64,000 bases of DNA from Massilia eburnea (GCF_009720745.1 NZ_WNKX01000014.1:1-64000); one strand, 5' to 3'; counted from the first letter of the stretch, positions 35,946 through 44,806 are shown. Notes: a model not told the origin generated them from the sequence alone. Numbers and translations: made by a program.

Positions 35946-35961
35946 TGGCACGCCGATTGCT
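35946..35961 (+). promoter_or_regulatory. Sigma-54 promoter of the PEP-CTERM gene
   Basis: TGGCACG-CCGA-TTGCT is a full match to the -24/-12 consensus TGGCACG-N4-TTGCW, 36 bp before the start codon. Confidence 0.88.
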
Positions 35962-35997
35962 TTGTAACTGCTGAGTACATTCACTGAGGAGTTACCC

Positions 35998-36561
35998 ATG
36001 TTCAAGAAGCTTGCACTGACCGCAATTTGCGCATTGGCTGTCGGCTCGGCCGTCGCGGGTCCCATCAAACCAGGCGAAACCTCGGCTAATCCACTGACGC
36101 TGGCTATCAATTCTTCGATCAGTGCCGGCTGGAACCCGGATGGCGACTCGGTCTGGACCTTCGCCGACTGGATCCACGTCCAGGATTTGACCGTGCTGTA
36201 CGTCAAAGCACTGGCCACCACCACCTTCGATTTCGGCATCACCCCGCCTAACGGTGGCGCGGTGCAGGACTTCGACTTCGATTTGCTGATCAATGGCATC
36301 TCGCAAGCCAAGACCAAGCCGGCCGGCTACTCGGCCTACTGGGATGACGTGACGCTGACCGGCGGCGTGGTCTATGCCTTCAAGCTGGATTCGCTGAACA
36401 TTCACGACAACAACACCAACGTCGACTTCAAGGTCTTGGCGGGCACCGCTGACGAACCTGGCGAGCCGTCTGGCGGCGCTGTTCCTGAACCTGCCACACT
36501 TGCACTGCTGGGCACCGGCTTGCTGGGCCTGGGGATGGCGCGCCGCCGCCGCACAAAATAA
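35998..36561 (+). CDS. PEP-CTERM anchored exported protein
   Basis: A 187-residue exported protein. It has a signal peptide (MFKKLALTAICALAVGSAVAG), a beta-rich body without cysteines or known catalytic residues, and the sorting signal VPEPATLALLGTGLLGLG followed by ARRRR. PEP-CTERM proteins are cut by exosortase and usually belong to the exopolysaccharide/floc matrix; the exosortase is not in this window. GAGGAG precedes the ATG. It is preceded by a sigma-54 promoter and ends in a strong terminator, so it is a single-gene unit. Confidence 0.9.
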   Translation: MFKKLALTAICALAVGSAVAGPIKPGETSANPLTLAINSSISAGWNPDGDSVWTFADWIHVQDLTVLYVKALATTTFDFGITPPNGGAVQDFDFDLLINGISQAKTKPAGYSAYWDDVTLTGGVVYAFKLDSLNIHDNNTNVDFKVLAGTADEPGEPSGGAVPEPATLALLGTGLLGLGMARRRRTK

Positions 36562-36572
36562 GCGGTTAAAAG

Positions 36573-36618
36573 CAACAATAAAATCTGGCGCCCCGCGGGG
36601 CGCCTTTTTTATTGTTGA
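36573..36618. terminator. Bidirectional terminator after the PEP-CTERM gene
   Basis: Perfect GC palindrome GGCGCCCCGCGGGGCGCC (36587-36604) framed by ACAATAAAA and TTTTTTATTGT. Confidence 0.93.
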
Positions 36619-36686
36619 GTGGACTCAACAGTGCAACACGGCGCTTTATGATTTGCTAAGCTGTTCTCAGGCCAGAGGAGAACATC

Positions 36687-37130
36687 ATGCAAGCTAGATT
36701 GATCTGTCTGGGCATGGCGGGCCTGGTCCTCGCCATTGCCGCCGCCTGCGGCTCAACCCGCAGCACCGAGGACGGCGACAGCCGTCCAGCACCGCGCACC
36801 AGCGCCAGCTATCAGCTGGGACAGGGGGAATCCGTCACACTGGCCCCTGCCGTCACGCTCAAGCTGGAGCGCGTCAACGACAGCCGCTGCAGGCAAGGCG
36901 CCGTCTGCGTTTGGGCCGGCTATATCAGCTACAGCTTTGTGCTGAGCGATAAGCAAGGCAATACCAGCTTCGTGCTGGCAAATGATATGCCGGGCGCCAG
37001 CAAGTCGCTGACACGCAACGGCCTGACCTTCACCCTGCTTGGTGTGGAACCGGCCGAAGTACCAGCGCTGAAGGCGGCGACGCCAAATTATCGGGTAAGC
37101 TTGCGGGTACTTATTTCCCAACCGACATAG
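36687..37130 (+). CDS. Putative lipoprotein of unknown function
   Basis: A 147-residue protein with a lipobox-like end to its signal (LAIAAAC, cysteine near 21), hence probably lipid-anchored. The mature part has DSRCRQGAVCVWAG, a two-cysteine segment seen in small hypothetical proteins of proteobacteria and Bacteroidetes, in a beta-rich fold. AGAGGAGAAC precedes the ATG. The next gene, ggt, starts 6 bp after its stop, so the two are likely one operon. Confidence 0.75.
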   Translation: MQARLICLGMAGLVLAIAAACGSTRSTEDGDSRPAPRTSASYQLGQGESVTLAPAVTLKLERVNDSRCRQGAVCVWAGYISYSFVLSDKQGNTSFVLANDMPGASKSLTRNGLTFTLLGVEPAEVPALKAATPNYRVSLRVLISQPT

Positions 37131-37136
37131 CTGCCC

Positions 37137-38906
37137 ATGACGCCAAACGCCCTGCCCCAGCGACTGAGCTCCACCATCATCCTTGCGCTGGCGTTCAGCG
37201 CCCCGGCCTGGGCCAAGACCCCGGTTGCCAGCGGCACCGGCGGCGCTGTAGCGACCATCAGCGAACCGGCCTCGCAGGCCGCGCTGAGCATCCTCAACAA
37301 GGGCGGCAACGCGGTGGATGCGGCGGTTGCGGCTGCCGCCACACTGGGGGTGACAGATCCATTCAGCTGCGGCGTCGGCGGCGGCGGCTTCATGGTGATT
37401 TACCTCGCCAAGGAAAAGCGCGTCATCACGCTCGACCACCGCGAGGTGGCGCCGGCTTCCTTCCAGCCCGATGCTTTCGCGCCCGATGGCAAGGCGATGG
37501 ATTTCGACACCGCGGTCGCCAGCGGCATGGCGGTCGGCGTGCCGGGCACGGTGCGCGGCTGGCACGATGCGCTGGACCGCTACGGCACCATGTCCTTCAA
37601 GCAGGTGCTGGCGCCGGCCATCAAGGTGGCGACGGACGGCTTCCGCCTGAACGACAACTTCGTCGCGCTGGCGAAAGAAAACGAGAAGAAGTTTGCGCTG
37701 TTTCCGGAGACTGCGACCCGCTACCTGAAAGATGGAAAGGCCCTGCCGGCGGGCACCCTGCTGCGCAACCCGGACCTGGCCAGGACTTACCGCCTGCTGT
37801 CCAGCGGCGGCGTGAAGGCCTTCTATTCCGGCAAACTGGCGCAGGCGATTGTCGATGCGGTCAACCAGCCGCCGGTGGCTGCCGGCGTGTCGGTGCGGCC
37901 GGGACGCATGTCGCTCGGCGACCTGGCCAATTACGAATCGCGCTGGCGCCAGCCGGTGCGCAGCACGTATCGCGGCTATGAGCTGGTCGGCATGCCTTTG
38001 CCCAGCAGCGGCGGCGTGACGATCGCGGAAGCGCTGAACATCCTGGAAGGCTTCGACCTGCACGCCATGCCGCGCGAGAAGGCGGAGCATTTGTACATGG
38101 AGGCGGCGCGCCTGGCCTTCGCCGACCGCAATGCTTACCTGGCCGATCCTGAATATGTGGAAGCGCCGGTGGCAGGATTGCTGAGCAAGGAATATGCGGC
38201 CCGGCGCCGCGAGCTGATCGATCCGACACAAGCGCACCATCATGCACAGCCCGGCGATCCTTACCCGTTCCAGCGCGACCTGAGCGTGCCTTTGCGTCCG
38301 GCCAGCGCGCCGCAATCGAAACTGCTGTCGGAAAGCGCACACACCACCCACCTGGCGGTATCGGATAAGGACGGCAATATCGTCGCCTACACCTTCACCA
38401 TCGAGTCATGGGGCGGCAGCGGCATCACGGTGCCGGGCTATGGCTTTATCCTGAATAACGAGATGACGGACTTCGATTTCACCGGCCCGCACCCGAACGT
38501 GCCGGAAGCGGGCAAGCGGCCGCGCAGCAGCATGTCGCCCACCATCGCTTTCCGCAACGGCAAGCCGGCCTTCACGATCGGCAGCCCGGGCGGCGCCACC
38601 ATCATCACCACCGTGCTGCAAACCATCTTCAACCATATCGACCTGGGCATGGACATGCCGGCTGCGCTGAACGCGCCGCGTATTTCGGAGCGCAATGGCC
38701 TGGCGACTTCCATCGAACCTGGTTTTGCCGGCAGTGCGCAAGCCAGGGCGCTGGAGCGTTTCGGCCAGCACTGGGACGACGCGGGCGTTGAAGAAATCGG
38801 CGCTGCCAACGCCATCGTCTTCAATCCCGATGGCACGGTGACCGCCGTCAGCGAAGGCAAGCGGCATGGCGTGGGAAGCGCCCTGGTACAAAAGCGCGGG
38901 CACTGA
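37137..38906 (+). CDS. ggt: Gamma-glutamyltransferase
   Basis: Periplasmic Ntn-hydrolase that hydrolyses glutathione or transfers its gamma-glutamyl group. The 589-residue precursor has a signal peptide (about 1-26), NKGGNAVDAAVAAA, GVGGGGFMV and LDHREVAP in the large subunit. It is self-cleaved before the catalytic threonine in HTTHLAVSDKDGN (about residue 403), and GSPGGATI lies in the small subunit. It has no obvious ribosome site of its own, consistent with coupling to the preceding lipoprotein gene. One base separates its stop from that of the convergent ABM gene. Confidence 0.96.
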   Translation: MTPNALPQRLSSTIILALAFSAPAWAKTPVASGTGGAVATISEPASQAALSILNKGGNAVDAAVAAAATLGVTDPFSCGVGGGGFMVIYLAKEKRVITLDHREVAPASFQPDAFAPDGKAMDFDTAVASGMAVGVPGTVRGWHDALDRYGTMSFKQVLAPAIKVATDGFRLNDNFVALAKENEKKFALFPETATRYLKDGKALPAGTLLRNPDLARTYRLLSSGGVKAFYSGKLAQAIVDAVNQPPVAAGVSVRPGRMSLGDLANYESRWRQPVRSTYRGYELVGMPLPSSGGVTIAEALNILEGFDLHAMPREKAEHLYMEAARLAFADRNAYLADPEYVEAPVAGLLSKEYAARRRELIDPTQAHHHAQPGDPYPFQRDLSVPLRPASAPQSKLLSESAHTTHLAVSDKDGNIVAYTFTIESWGGSGITVPGYGFILNNEMTDFDFTGPHPNVPEAGKRPRSSMSPTIAFRNGKPAFTIGSPGGATIITTVLQTIFNHIDLGMDMPAALNAPRISERNGLATSIEPGFAGSAQARALERFGQHWDDAGVEEIGAANAIVFNPDGTVTAVSEGKRHGVGSALVQKRGH

Positions 38907-38907
38907 T

Positions 38908-39252
38908 TCAGCCGTGGCGTTCGCGGCTGTCCGCTGGCGCTTCGGCGCGTTCGTTCAGGCCGTAGTCGCGCACCACGCTGGCGATGCGCAGGCGGTAATC
39001 GGCAAACAGGCGTTCGCGCCCGGCCTGCTGGGCGGCGCGATGCGCCTCGACTTTGCGCCACTCCTGCACCGCTTCCTCGTCGCGGAAGAACGATAGCGAC
39101 AGCATCTTGTCCGGATTGCTCAGGCTCTGGAAACGTTCGACGCTGATGAAGCCATCGATCTGCTCCAGGGTTGGCCGCAGCCTGGCGGCGATCTCCAGGT
39201 AGGCATCCTTGCGGCCCTCGGCGGGCGTCACTTCAAAAATCACTGCGATCAT
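38908..39252 (-). CDS. ABM-domain monooxygenase-like protein
   Basis: A 114-residue dimeric ferredoxin-like protein of the antibiotic biosynthesis monooxygenase group (MIAVIFEVTPAEGRKDAYLEI, GFISVERFQSL, SFFRDEEAVQEWR). Members range from quinone-forming monooxygenases to heme-degrading or stress proteins; the substrate is unknown. It starts inside the P450 stop (ATGA overlap), so the two are translationally coupled and probably act together. Confidence 0.85.
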   Translation of the reverse strand: MIAVIFEVTPAEGRKDAYLEIAARLRPTLEQIDGFISVERFQSLSNPDKMLSLSFFRDEEAVQEWRKVEAHRAAQQAGRERLFADYRLRIASVVRDYGLNERAEAPADSRERHG

Positions 39253-40223
39253 TGTTGAAACTCCGGTATGCGCGCGTTGTGCGATGCGCGGTATGTCCAG
39301 CTTAACTGCGGCAGCGGCCTGCTGCGCAGCGCTTCAATACAGCCCGCGGCGATCTGCTGCGCGAGCTGCTGGCCGGGGCAGGCGTGCACGCCGTGGCCGA
39401 AACCGCGCTGCGCGGCGCCGAGCATGACCAGTATGGCCTGCCCTTGCTCGACTGTCACGCCGCCTATCGTGCAGCGTTCTGCGGCAAAGCGGCGGGTATT
39501 GATGATGGGTGGGTCGGCCAGCATCACATGGGCCACCAATGCGTTCGCATCATCGTCGGTCCACCGGCCTTGCTGCAGGGCCACCAGGCAGTTGCCCAGC
39601 AGGCCGGCGGTGGCTTCATAGGTTTGCGACAGCAGGCCAACCAGGTTGGCAAGAATGGCGTGGTCGTTCCGCCAGCCCGCGGCATGGGCTTCCTGGGCGA
39701 CGGCGGCGGCCAGCGATCCTTCCGGCGCCGACTGCAGCAGCTCGCGCATGGCGGCCAGCAGGCGCAGGCTCGCCGCGTGCGCCTGCTCGATTTGCGTCGC
39801 GCTGCTCAGAGGCGACAGGCAGGCCACGAAATCGGCCATCCAGCGCGCCAAGGCGGGCAGCTGCGCGTCGGCGAAACCCAGCAGGCTGGCGACCGTGCTG
39901 ACCGGGGCTTCAAAAGCCCAGTCGCGGATCGAGCGGCCCTCCGCAAGCAGGCGCCCAGCCACTTCGCGCGCCCTTGCCTGGGCGAGACCGGCAGCGACCT
40001 GCACCAGGGCGCGCTGCAGCGCCAGTTTGGGCGCCGCGTGACGTTCGCCATCGTTCATGCGCACCAGCGCCCCGAATACTTCAGCGGCGCTGCCGCCGGC
40101 AATGGCGGCGGGCACTGGCTCGGCAAGCGGGCGCACACGCAAGGCCGGATGGCTGAGGACTTCATCCACCAGTTGCGCACCGCTGGCGACCCATAGCGAA
40201 CCATTCCATTCCAAATCCTGCAT
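39249..40223 (-). CDS. Reduced cytochrome P450 lacking ExxR and meander
   Basis: A 324-residue P450-fold protein; bacterial P450s are usually about 400. The heme-thiolate loop FGHGVHACPG (275-284, Cys282) and an I-helix with acid-threonine (YEATAG, 202-207) are present. The K-helix position reads ALVAHVMLADPPIINTRR, so the near-universal ExxR is absent. About 20 residues of the meander are missing between VMLGAAQ and RGFGHG. The frame is clean, so this is not a simple frameshift. The ATG at 40223 follows GGAGAG; an upstream TTG is rejected. It is coupled to the ABM gene and divergent from the ArsR gene. It may bind heme without normal oxygenase chemistry. Confidence 0.8.
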   Translation of the reverse strand: MQDLEWNGSLWVASGAQLVDEVLSHPALRVRPLAEPVPAAIAGGSAAEVFGALVRMNDGERHAAPKLALQRALVQVAAGLAQARAREVAGRLLAEGRSIRDWAFEAPVSTVASLLGFADAQLPALARWMADFVACLSPLSSATQIEQAHAASLRLLAAMRELLQSAPEGSLAAAVAQEAHAAGWRNDHAILANLVGLLSQTYEATAGLLGNCLVALQQGRWTDDDANALVAHVMLADPPIINTRRFAAERCTIGGVTVEQGQAILVMLGAAQRGFGHGVHACPGQQLAQQIAAGCIEALRSRPLPQLSWTYRASHNARIPEFQQ

Positions 40224-40298
40224 TTCACTCTCCGGCAAGGTTCAAGAATTTGCAGTATCCTGAAAAACAAGCAACGACAATTCGTCCCACACCGAAAT

Positions 40299-40976
40299 AT
40301 GGATTCCAAGCTCGCCAACATTGCCGGCGCCATCGCCGAACCCGCCCGCGCCCGCATGCTGTGCTCCCTGCTCGACGGCCACGCCCGCACCGCCACCGAG
40401 CTCTCGGTGGTAGCCGAAGTGAGTCCTTCCACCGCCAGCGCCCACCTCGCACGCTTGAAGGACGAGCAGCTCCTGGTGCAGCTAGCCCAAGGCAAACACC
40501 GTTACTACCAGCTCGCCAGCCGGGAAGTGGCCGCCGCACTGGAAGCCTTGCTGGTCGTTGCGGGCCTGCCACGTCCGCAATTCAAGCCCAACACGCCCGA
40601 CCGCCTGCGCAACGCGCGCACCTGCTACGATCACATGGCGGGCAATGTGGCGGTAAAACTGCATGACCATTTCGCCACCCAGGGCTGGCTGGCGGAAGAC
40701 GGCGAAGGCTACGAATTGAGCGCCGAAGGCGAACGGCAATTCGAACAACTGGGACTGGATCTGCCTGCGCTGCGCAAGCTGCGGCGCCGCTTCGCCTGTC
40801 CTTGCCTGGACTGGAGCGAACGCCGGCCGCACCTGGGCGGCGCGCTGGGAGCAGCGCTGCTGCAACTGGCGCTGAAACGGGGCTGGGTCGAGCAGGATCT
40901 CGACAGCCGCGCGCTGCAGGTGCCGGCCAAGGGACAGCGCCAGATGCTGGCCGCCTTCGGTCTAAGCAGCGCTTAA
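40299..40976 (+). CDS. ArsR-family regulator, long form
   Basis: A 225-residue protein. The N-terminal winged helix (about 1-95; EPARARMLCSLLDGHARTATEL, shown only as landmark, then SPSTASAHLARLKDEQLL) is ArsR/SmtB-like. The C-terminal half (about 115-220) has Cys166 and Cys168 in a short FACPC segment and a second helical bundle. The canonical ELCVCDL metal site is absent, so the inducer is probably not arsenite. It is divergent from the P450-ABM pair (75 bp between starts) and 51 bp before lepB on the same strand, so it could control either side. Confidence 0.88.
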   Translation: MDSKLANIAGAIAEPARARMLCSLLDGHARTATELSVVAEVSPSTASAHLARLKDEQLLVQLAQGKHRYYQLASREVAAALEALLVVAGLPRPQFKPNTPDRLRNARTCYDHMAGNVAVKLHDHFATQGWLAEDGEGYELSAEGERQFEQLGLDLPALRKLRRRFACPCLDWSERRPHLGGALGAALLQLALKRGWVEQDLDSRALQVPAKGQRQMLAAFGLSSA

Positions 40977-41027
40977 GATTTGGCAAAGATGATGTGGCTT
41001 CCAGAACTAAGACAGGGACCGACGGTC

Positions 41028-41699
41028 ATGAAAAAGATCATCCGTGAAAACAAGGGATTCATCGCTTTCCTGCTGATGCTGGGCGTATTCCGCACTGCCA
41101 TCGCAGACTGGAACCCGATCCCTTCCGCCTCCATGCATCCCAACCTGCTGGAAGGCGACGTGGTTTTCGTCAACCGTCTTGCCTACGACCTCAAGGTGCC
41201 GCTGACCGACATCGCCCTCAGCCACCTGGGTGAACCGCAGCGCGGCGACGTGGTGACCTTCTTCTCGCCGAAAGACCGCACGCGCCTGATCAAGCGCGTG
41301 GCGGCGCTGCCGGGCGACCGCGTTGAAATCCGCGGCGAGCACCTGATCATCAACGGCAAGACATCCGACTACTCCGTGCTGGGCAACACCGTTGAACACA
41401 TCGACCAGGTCGGCGACCTGCAGGCGCTGCGGCTGCAGGAGAACAACGCCAGCGCCACCTACAGCATCCAGGTGCTGCCGCAAGTCCAGGCCAGGCGCGA
41501 TTTCGGTCCGGTCACCGTCCCAGCCGGCAGCTACCTGATGCTGGGCGATAACCGCGATAACAGCGCCGACTCGCGCTACATCGGCTTCGTGCCGCGCTCA
41601 CTTCTGATCGGCCGCGCGGAGCGCATCCTGGTGTCCGCCGACATCCTGGGCAACTGGGCGCCGCGTACGGAGCGCATAGGCATGAGCTTGCGGCCATGA
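41028..41699 (+). CDS. lepB: Signal peptidase I
   Basis: A 223-residue membrane serine protease. One membrane helix (about 9-26) is followed by the catalytic Ser35 in PSASMHP, then Lys89 in LIKRVAALPGD, and the box E GDNRDNSADSRYIG. It is smaller than the housekeeping LepB that normally sits beside lepA/rnc, which is not here. This suggests an accessory copy. The ATG at 41028 is chosen; an earlier TTG frame adds 16 unlikely residues. It overlaps the ABC ATPase gene as ATGA. Confidence 0.92.
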   Translation: MKKIIRENKGFIAFLLMLGVFRTAIADWNPIPSASMHPNLLEGDVVFVNRLAYDLKVPLTDIALSHLGEPQRGDVVTFFSPKDRTRLIKRVAALPGDRVEIRGEHLIINGKTSDYSVLGNTVEHIDQVGDLQALRLQENNASATYSIQVLPQVQARRDFGPVTVPAGSYLMLGDNRDNSADSRYIGFVPRSLLIGRAERILVSADILGNWAPRTERIGMSLRP

Positions 41700-42430
41700 T
41701 CGAATTCCAGGGACTGGCCAAGCATTACGGCGAGTTTCCCGCCGTGCAGCCGCTGACACTGGCCGTGCGGCGCGGCGAAGTGTTTGGCTTCCTTGGACCG
41801 AATGGCGCGGGCAAGACGACCACCATCCGCATGATGATGGGCATCCTGGTGCCCAGCGCCGGCCGCGTGCTGGTGGACGGGCTCGATTGCCAGGCCGATG
41901 CCGCCGAAGTGAAGCGCCACGTGGGCTACCTGCCCGACAACCCGATCTTCTACGATTTCCTGCGCGGGCGCGAAATCCTGCAATTCGTGGCGGAGATGCA
42001 CGGCATGGCGCGCCCCGCCGCCGTGGAACGCGCCGCGCAGCTGCTGCAGGAATTCGGGCTGCAGGATGTGAGCGAGGAATTCGCCGTCAACTATTCGATG
42101 GGCATGAAGAAAAAGCTGGGTCTGGCCTGCGCCCTGGTGCACGATCCTGCTGTGCTGATCCTGGATGAGCCGATCAATGGCCTCGATCCGCGCGCTGCGC
42201 GCGAAGTGCAGGACCGCCTGATTGCCAGCGCAGCCGCCGGCAAGACCATCTTTCTTTCGACCCACCTGCTCGATATGGCGCAACGCATGTGCAACCGGGT
42301 CGGCATCATCAACCACGGTGCGCTGGTAGCTACCGGCTCGCTGGACGAATTGCGCGGCGCCAGCAGCGACAACAGCACGCTGGAAGAGCTGTTCCTCAAG
42401 TTCACCAACGAAGACAGCATGGCGGCGTGA
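41696..42430 (+). CDS. ABC transporter ATP-binding protein
   Basis: A 244-residue single nucleotide-binding domain with Walker A GPNGAGKTTTIRM (about 37-49), Q-loop YLPDNP, a degenerate signature YSMGMKKKL in place of LSGGQ, Walker B LILDEPINGLDP and H-switch STHLL. This profile matches ABC-2 type ATPases that power export. It is coupled to the permease-protease gene (one-base overlap) and to lepB. Confidence 0.93.
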   Translation: MIEFQGLAKHYGEFPAVQPLTLAVRRGEVFGFLGPNGAGKTTTIRMMMGILVPSAGRVLVDGLDCQADAAEVKRHVGYLPDNPIFYDFLRGREILQFVAEMHGMARPAAVERAAQLLQEFGLQDVSEEFAVNYSMGMKKKLGLACALVHDPAVLILDEPINGLDPRAAREVQDRLIASAAAGKTIFLSTHLLDMAQRMCNRVGIINHGALVATGSLDELRGASSDNSTLEELFLKFTNEDSMAA

Positions 42431-44733
42431 TGAGGCTGCCCAGCGCGCCGCGTGCATTCTGGCTCCTGGCACGCCTTCGGCTGCTGCGGGTACTGAATAT
42501 CGCGGGCGCACTGCGCATCAGCAAAGGCTGGCCTGGCCCCAGCCGCCAGGCAACGCCCGGCAAGAAAAACGCGCGCTGGATCGTTACCGGCATACTGGCT
42601 GCCTTCATGCTGTTTGCCTTTATCAGCACCGCCAGCAATTCCCTGCTGAACATGCAATGCCGCCTTCCGACGGGCAGCCATTGCACTGCCATATTTGAGG
42701 CGCGCTCGCATTTGCACGCAGCCCCCTTCCATCCGGTCCTGATTCAGGCCCTGAGCATGCAGGCCTGCCTGCTTTTCTGCATCGCGTTCCTGCTTCCGCT
42801 TGGCAGCAGGGAGCTGGCGCAGGCCGATTGGGACCTGGAATGGCTGGTCACCTTGCCGCTGCAGCGACGCACGCTGCTGCTTGCGCGGATCGCGGAGCGC
42901 AGCGTGGCGAATCCGTCCGGCATCCTGGCGCTTTGGCCGCTCTACATGACGGTCGCCTGGTATTCGGGCCACGAATGGCGTTCACCGCTGCTCGGCGCGG
43001 CCTGCACCCTCGCACTGCTGGCCTGCGCCGCCACAGTGCGCACCGTGGCCGATACCGGCCTGCGGCTGCGCCTTGCGCCCTCGCAGCTGCGCAACCTGCA
43101 GGCCATCGCATCGGTCACCAGCATGCCGCTGATGTACTTGGCCATGTCGTTCGCCATGCCGACTGCCACCCTCACGCTGGGCTGGGCCGCGCACTTTCCA
43201 TCCTGGACTTTGTGGACGCCGCCCGGCCTGGCGCTGCAGGCGCTGAATGCGCGCGAGGCATGGCAAGGCCTGGGCTTCGGCCTGCTGCTGGCGGCGCAGA
43301 CGGCGCTGCTGCTGTGGCTTGGCCTGCGCCTGCTGCAATCGCTGCTGGCCGGCGGCGTGGTCGCTACCGGTGCGCGGGAGACTGGCCGCAGCCTTGGCGC
43401 CGGCGCCCGGCCCACCTTTACCGGCTGGGCAATCGGTACGCCGCTGCAGCGGCGCGAGCTTCGCCTTCTCAGCGGCGACCGCAACTTCCTGGTACAGAGC
43501 CTGCTGATCCCCCTAATCATCTTTGGCAGCCAGCTGGTGCTCAACGGCCAGATGGAAAACATGGGCCAGTTCATCCGCGACCCGTCGCTGCTATCATCCA
43601 TCGCGTTCGGCCTGGGCGCGTATGTGCTGATGCTGTCGGCCTTCCAGACCATCAATACCGAAGGCCACGCACTGTGGATGTTGTACACCTATCCGAAGGA
43701 CATGGGTAATATGCTGGCCGAGAAAGCGCAGCTATGGTCCGCGCTGGCCCTGGCCTATCCGCTGGCGGTATTCGGCCTGGGATTGTGGTTTGGCGCACCC
43801 GCCGATTTCCGGCTGCTTTTGCAAATGTTGCAGGTGGTGGCCGGCATCCCCGTCTTCGCCGCCATTGCCGTCGCGCTGGGCGTGTGGGCCTGCGATCCGC
43901 TGGCGCAAGACGTGCGCGCCCGTGTGCGCCCCACCTTTGCCTATGCCTACCTGCTGCTTTCGTCGCTCTATACCTTCGCCCTGAATACCAGCGACTGGCA
44001 TGTGCGGCTGACGGCAATCATGCTGCTGGCCTTCCTTGCGTTGGCCTTGTGGCAGCGCGCCCGCGACGCCCTGCCCTACCTGCTTGATCCAACCGCATCG
44101 CCGCCGCCGCGCGTATCGGCAGCGGACGGCATCCTGGCGGCTATCCTGTTTTTCCTCCTCCAGATGCTGGTCACGGGCACGCTGGCACTGTCCGGCCAGC
44201 CGGTCACACTGTCGACCATTACGTTCGCTTTTGCCTTTGCCGGCGCTGTGGTGTACGCCCTGGCGCGGCTGCTGTACTGGCATAACGGCGCCAGCGGCGT
44301 ACCGCGCCTCTGGCATGGGCCGTGGAGCGAGGCCTGGCGCAGCGCATTAGGCTGGGGCGCCCTGATGGCATGCCCGGCGCTGGCTGCCGGCCTGCTATGG
44401 ATGGCGACGCTGCGCCATCAGGGCATCATGCCAAACGCGCCGCCGCTGGCTGCAATGGTCTGGCTGGCTCCAATGAGCGTACTGGCTGCACCATTGTTCG
44501 AAGAATTCATTTTCCGCGGCCAGCTGTTCGGCGGCATGCGGCGTTCGCTTTCCGCCATGCCGGCAATCGCAGCCAGCGCGGCGCTGTTCGCGGTCGTCCA
44601 TCCGCCGCTGGCCATGGCGCCGGTCTTCGTGCTTGGACTGTGCACCGCCTACGCCGCCGAGCGCAGCAAATCCCTGCTGGCGCCGATGCTGGCGCATGCA
44701 CTGTATAACGCTGGCATGCTGGCCATGCAATAA
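42430..44733 (+). CDS. ABC permease fused to CPBP intramembrane protease
   Basis: A 767-residue polytopic membrane protein. The first about 580 residues hold many helices and an ABC-2-like permease layout, with a cytosolic stretch containing PLQRRELRLLSGDRNFLVQS. The last about 200 residues are a CPBP (CAAX protease and bacteriocin-processing) domain: E691-E692-x3-R696 in EEFIFRG, FAVVHP near 717-722 and HALYNA near the end, the three motifs that make the glutamate/histidine metal site. The ATG at 42430 overlaps the ATPase stop. The fusion puts export and membrane proteolysis in one chain, next to a signal peptidase. Cargo unknown. Confidence 0.85.
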   Translation: MRLPSAPRAFWLLARLRLLRVLNIAGALRISKGWPGPSRQATPGKKNARWIVTGILAAFMLFAFISTASNSLLNMQCRLPTGSHCTAIFEARSHLHAAPFHPVLIQALSMQACLLFCIAFLLPLGSRELAQADWDLEWLVTLPLQRRTLLLARIAERSVANPSGILALWPLYMTVAWYSGHEWRSPLLGAACTLALLACAATVRTVADTGLRLRLAPSQLRNLQAIASVTSMPLMYLAMSFAMPTATLTLGWAAHFPSWTLWTPPGLALQALNAREAWQGLGFGLLLAAQTALLLWLGLRLLQSLLAGGVVATGARETGRSLGAGARPTFTGWAIGTPLQRRELRLLSGDRNFLVQSLLIPLIIFGSQLVLNGQMENMGQFIRDPSLLSSIAFGLGAYVLMLSAFQTINTEGHALWMLYTYPKDMGNMLAEKAQLWSALALAYPLAVFGLGLWFGAPADFRLLLQMLQVVAGIPVFAAIAVALGVWACDPLAQDVRARVRPTFAYAYLLLSSLYTFALNTSDWHVRLTAIMLLAFLALALWQRARDALPYLLDPTASPPPRVSAADGILAAILFFLLQMLVTGTLALSGQPVTLSTITFAFAFAGAVVYALARLLYWHNGASGVPRLWHGPWSEAWRSALGWGALMACPALAAGLLWMATLRHQGIMPNAPPLAAMVWLAPMSVLAAPLFEEFIFRGQLFGGMRRSLSAMPAIAASAALFAVVHPPLAMAPVFVLGLCTAYAAERSKSLLAPMLAHALYNAGMLAMQ

Positions 44734-44762
44734 AAAAACGGCAGCCTGTTTCCGGGCCGCCG
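44732..44762 (-). terminator. Terminator of the AIM24 gene
   Basis: Stem CGGCAGCC (44739-44746) with GGCCGCCG (44755-44762, one G-T pair), followed on the minus strand by seven T residues. It lies at the end of the convergent operon. Confidence 0.75.
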
Positions 44763-44806
44763 CGAAGGAAGAACGCCATGGGAAGCGTCCAACGGAGGTA
44801 AATTGT

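Noticed and set aside
39249..40223. P450 as a frameshifted pseudogene
   Set aside because: The frame is continuous, has a good ribosome site and is coupled to the next gene; no lost segment continues in another frame.
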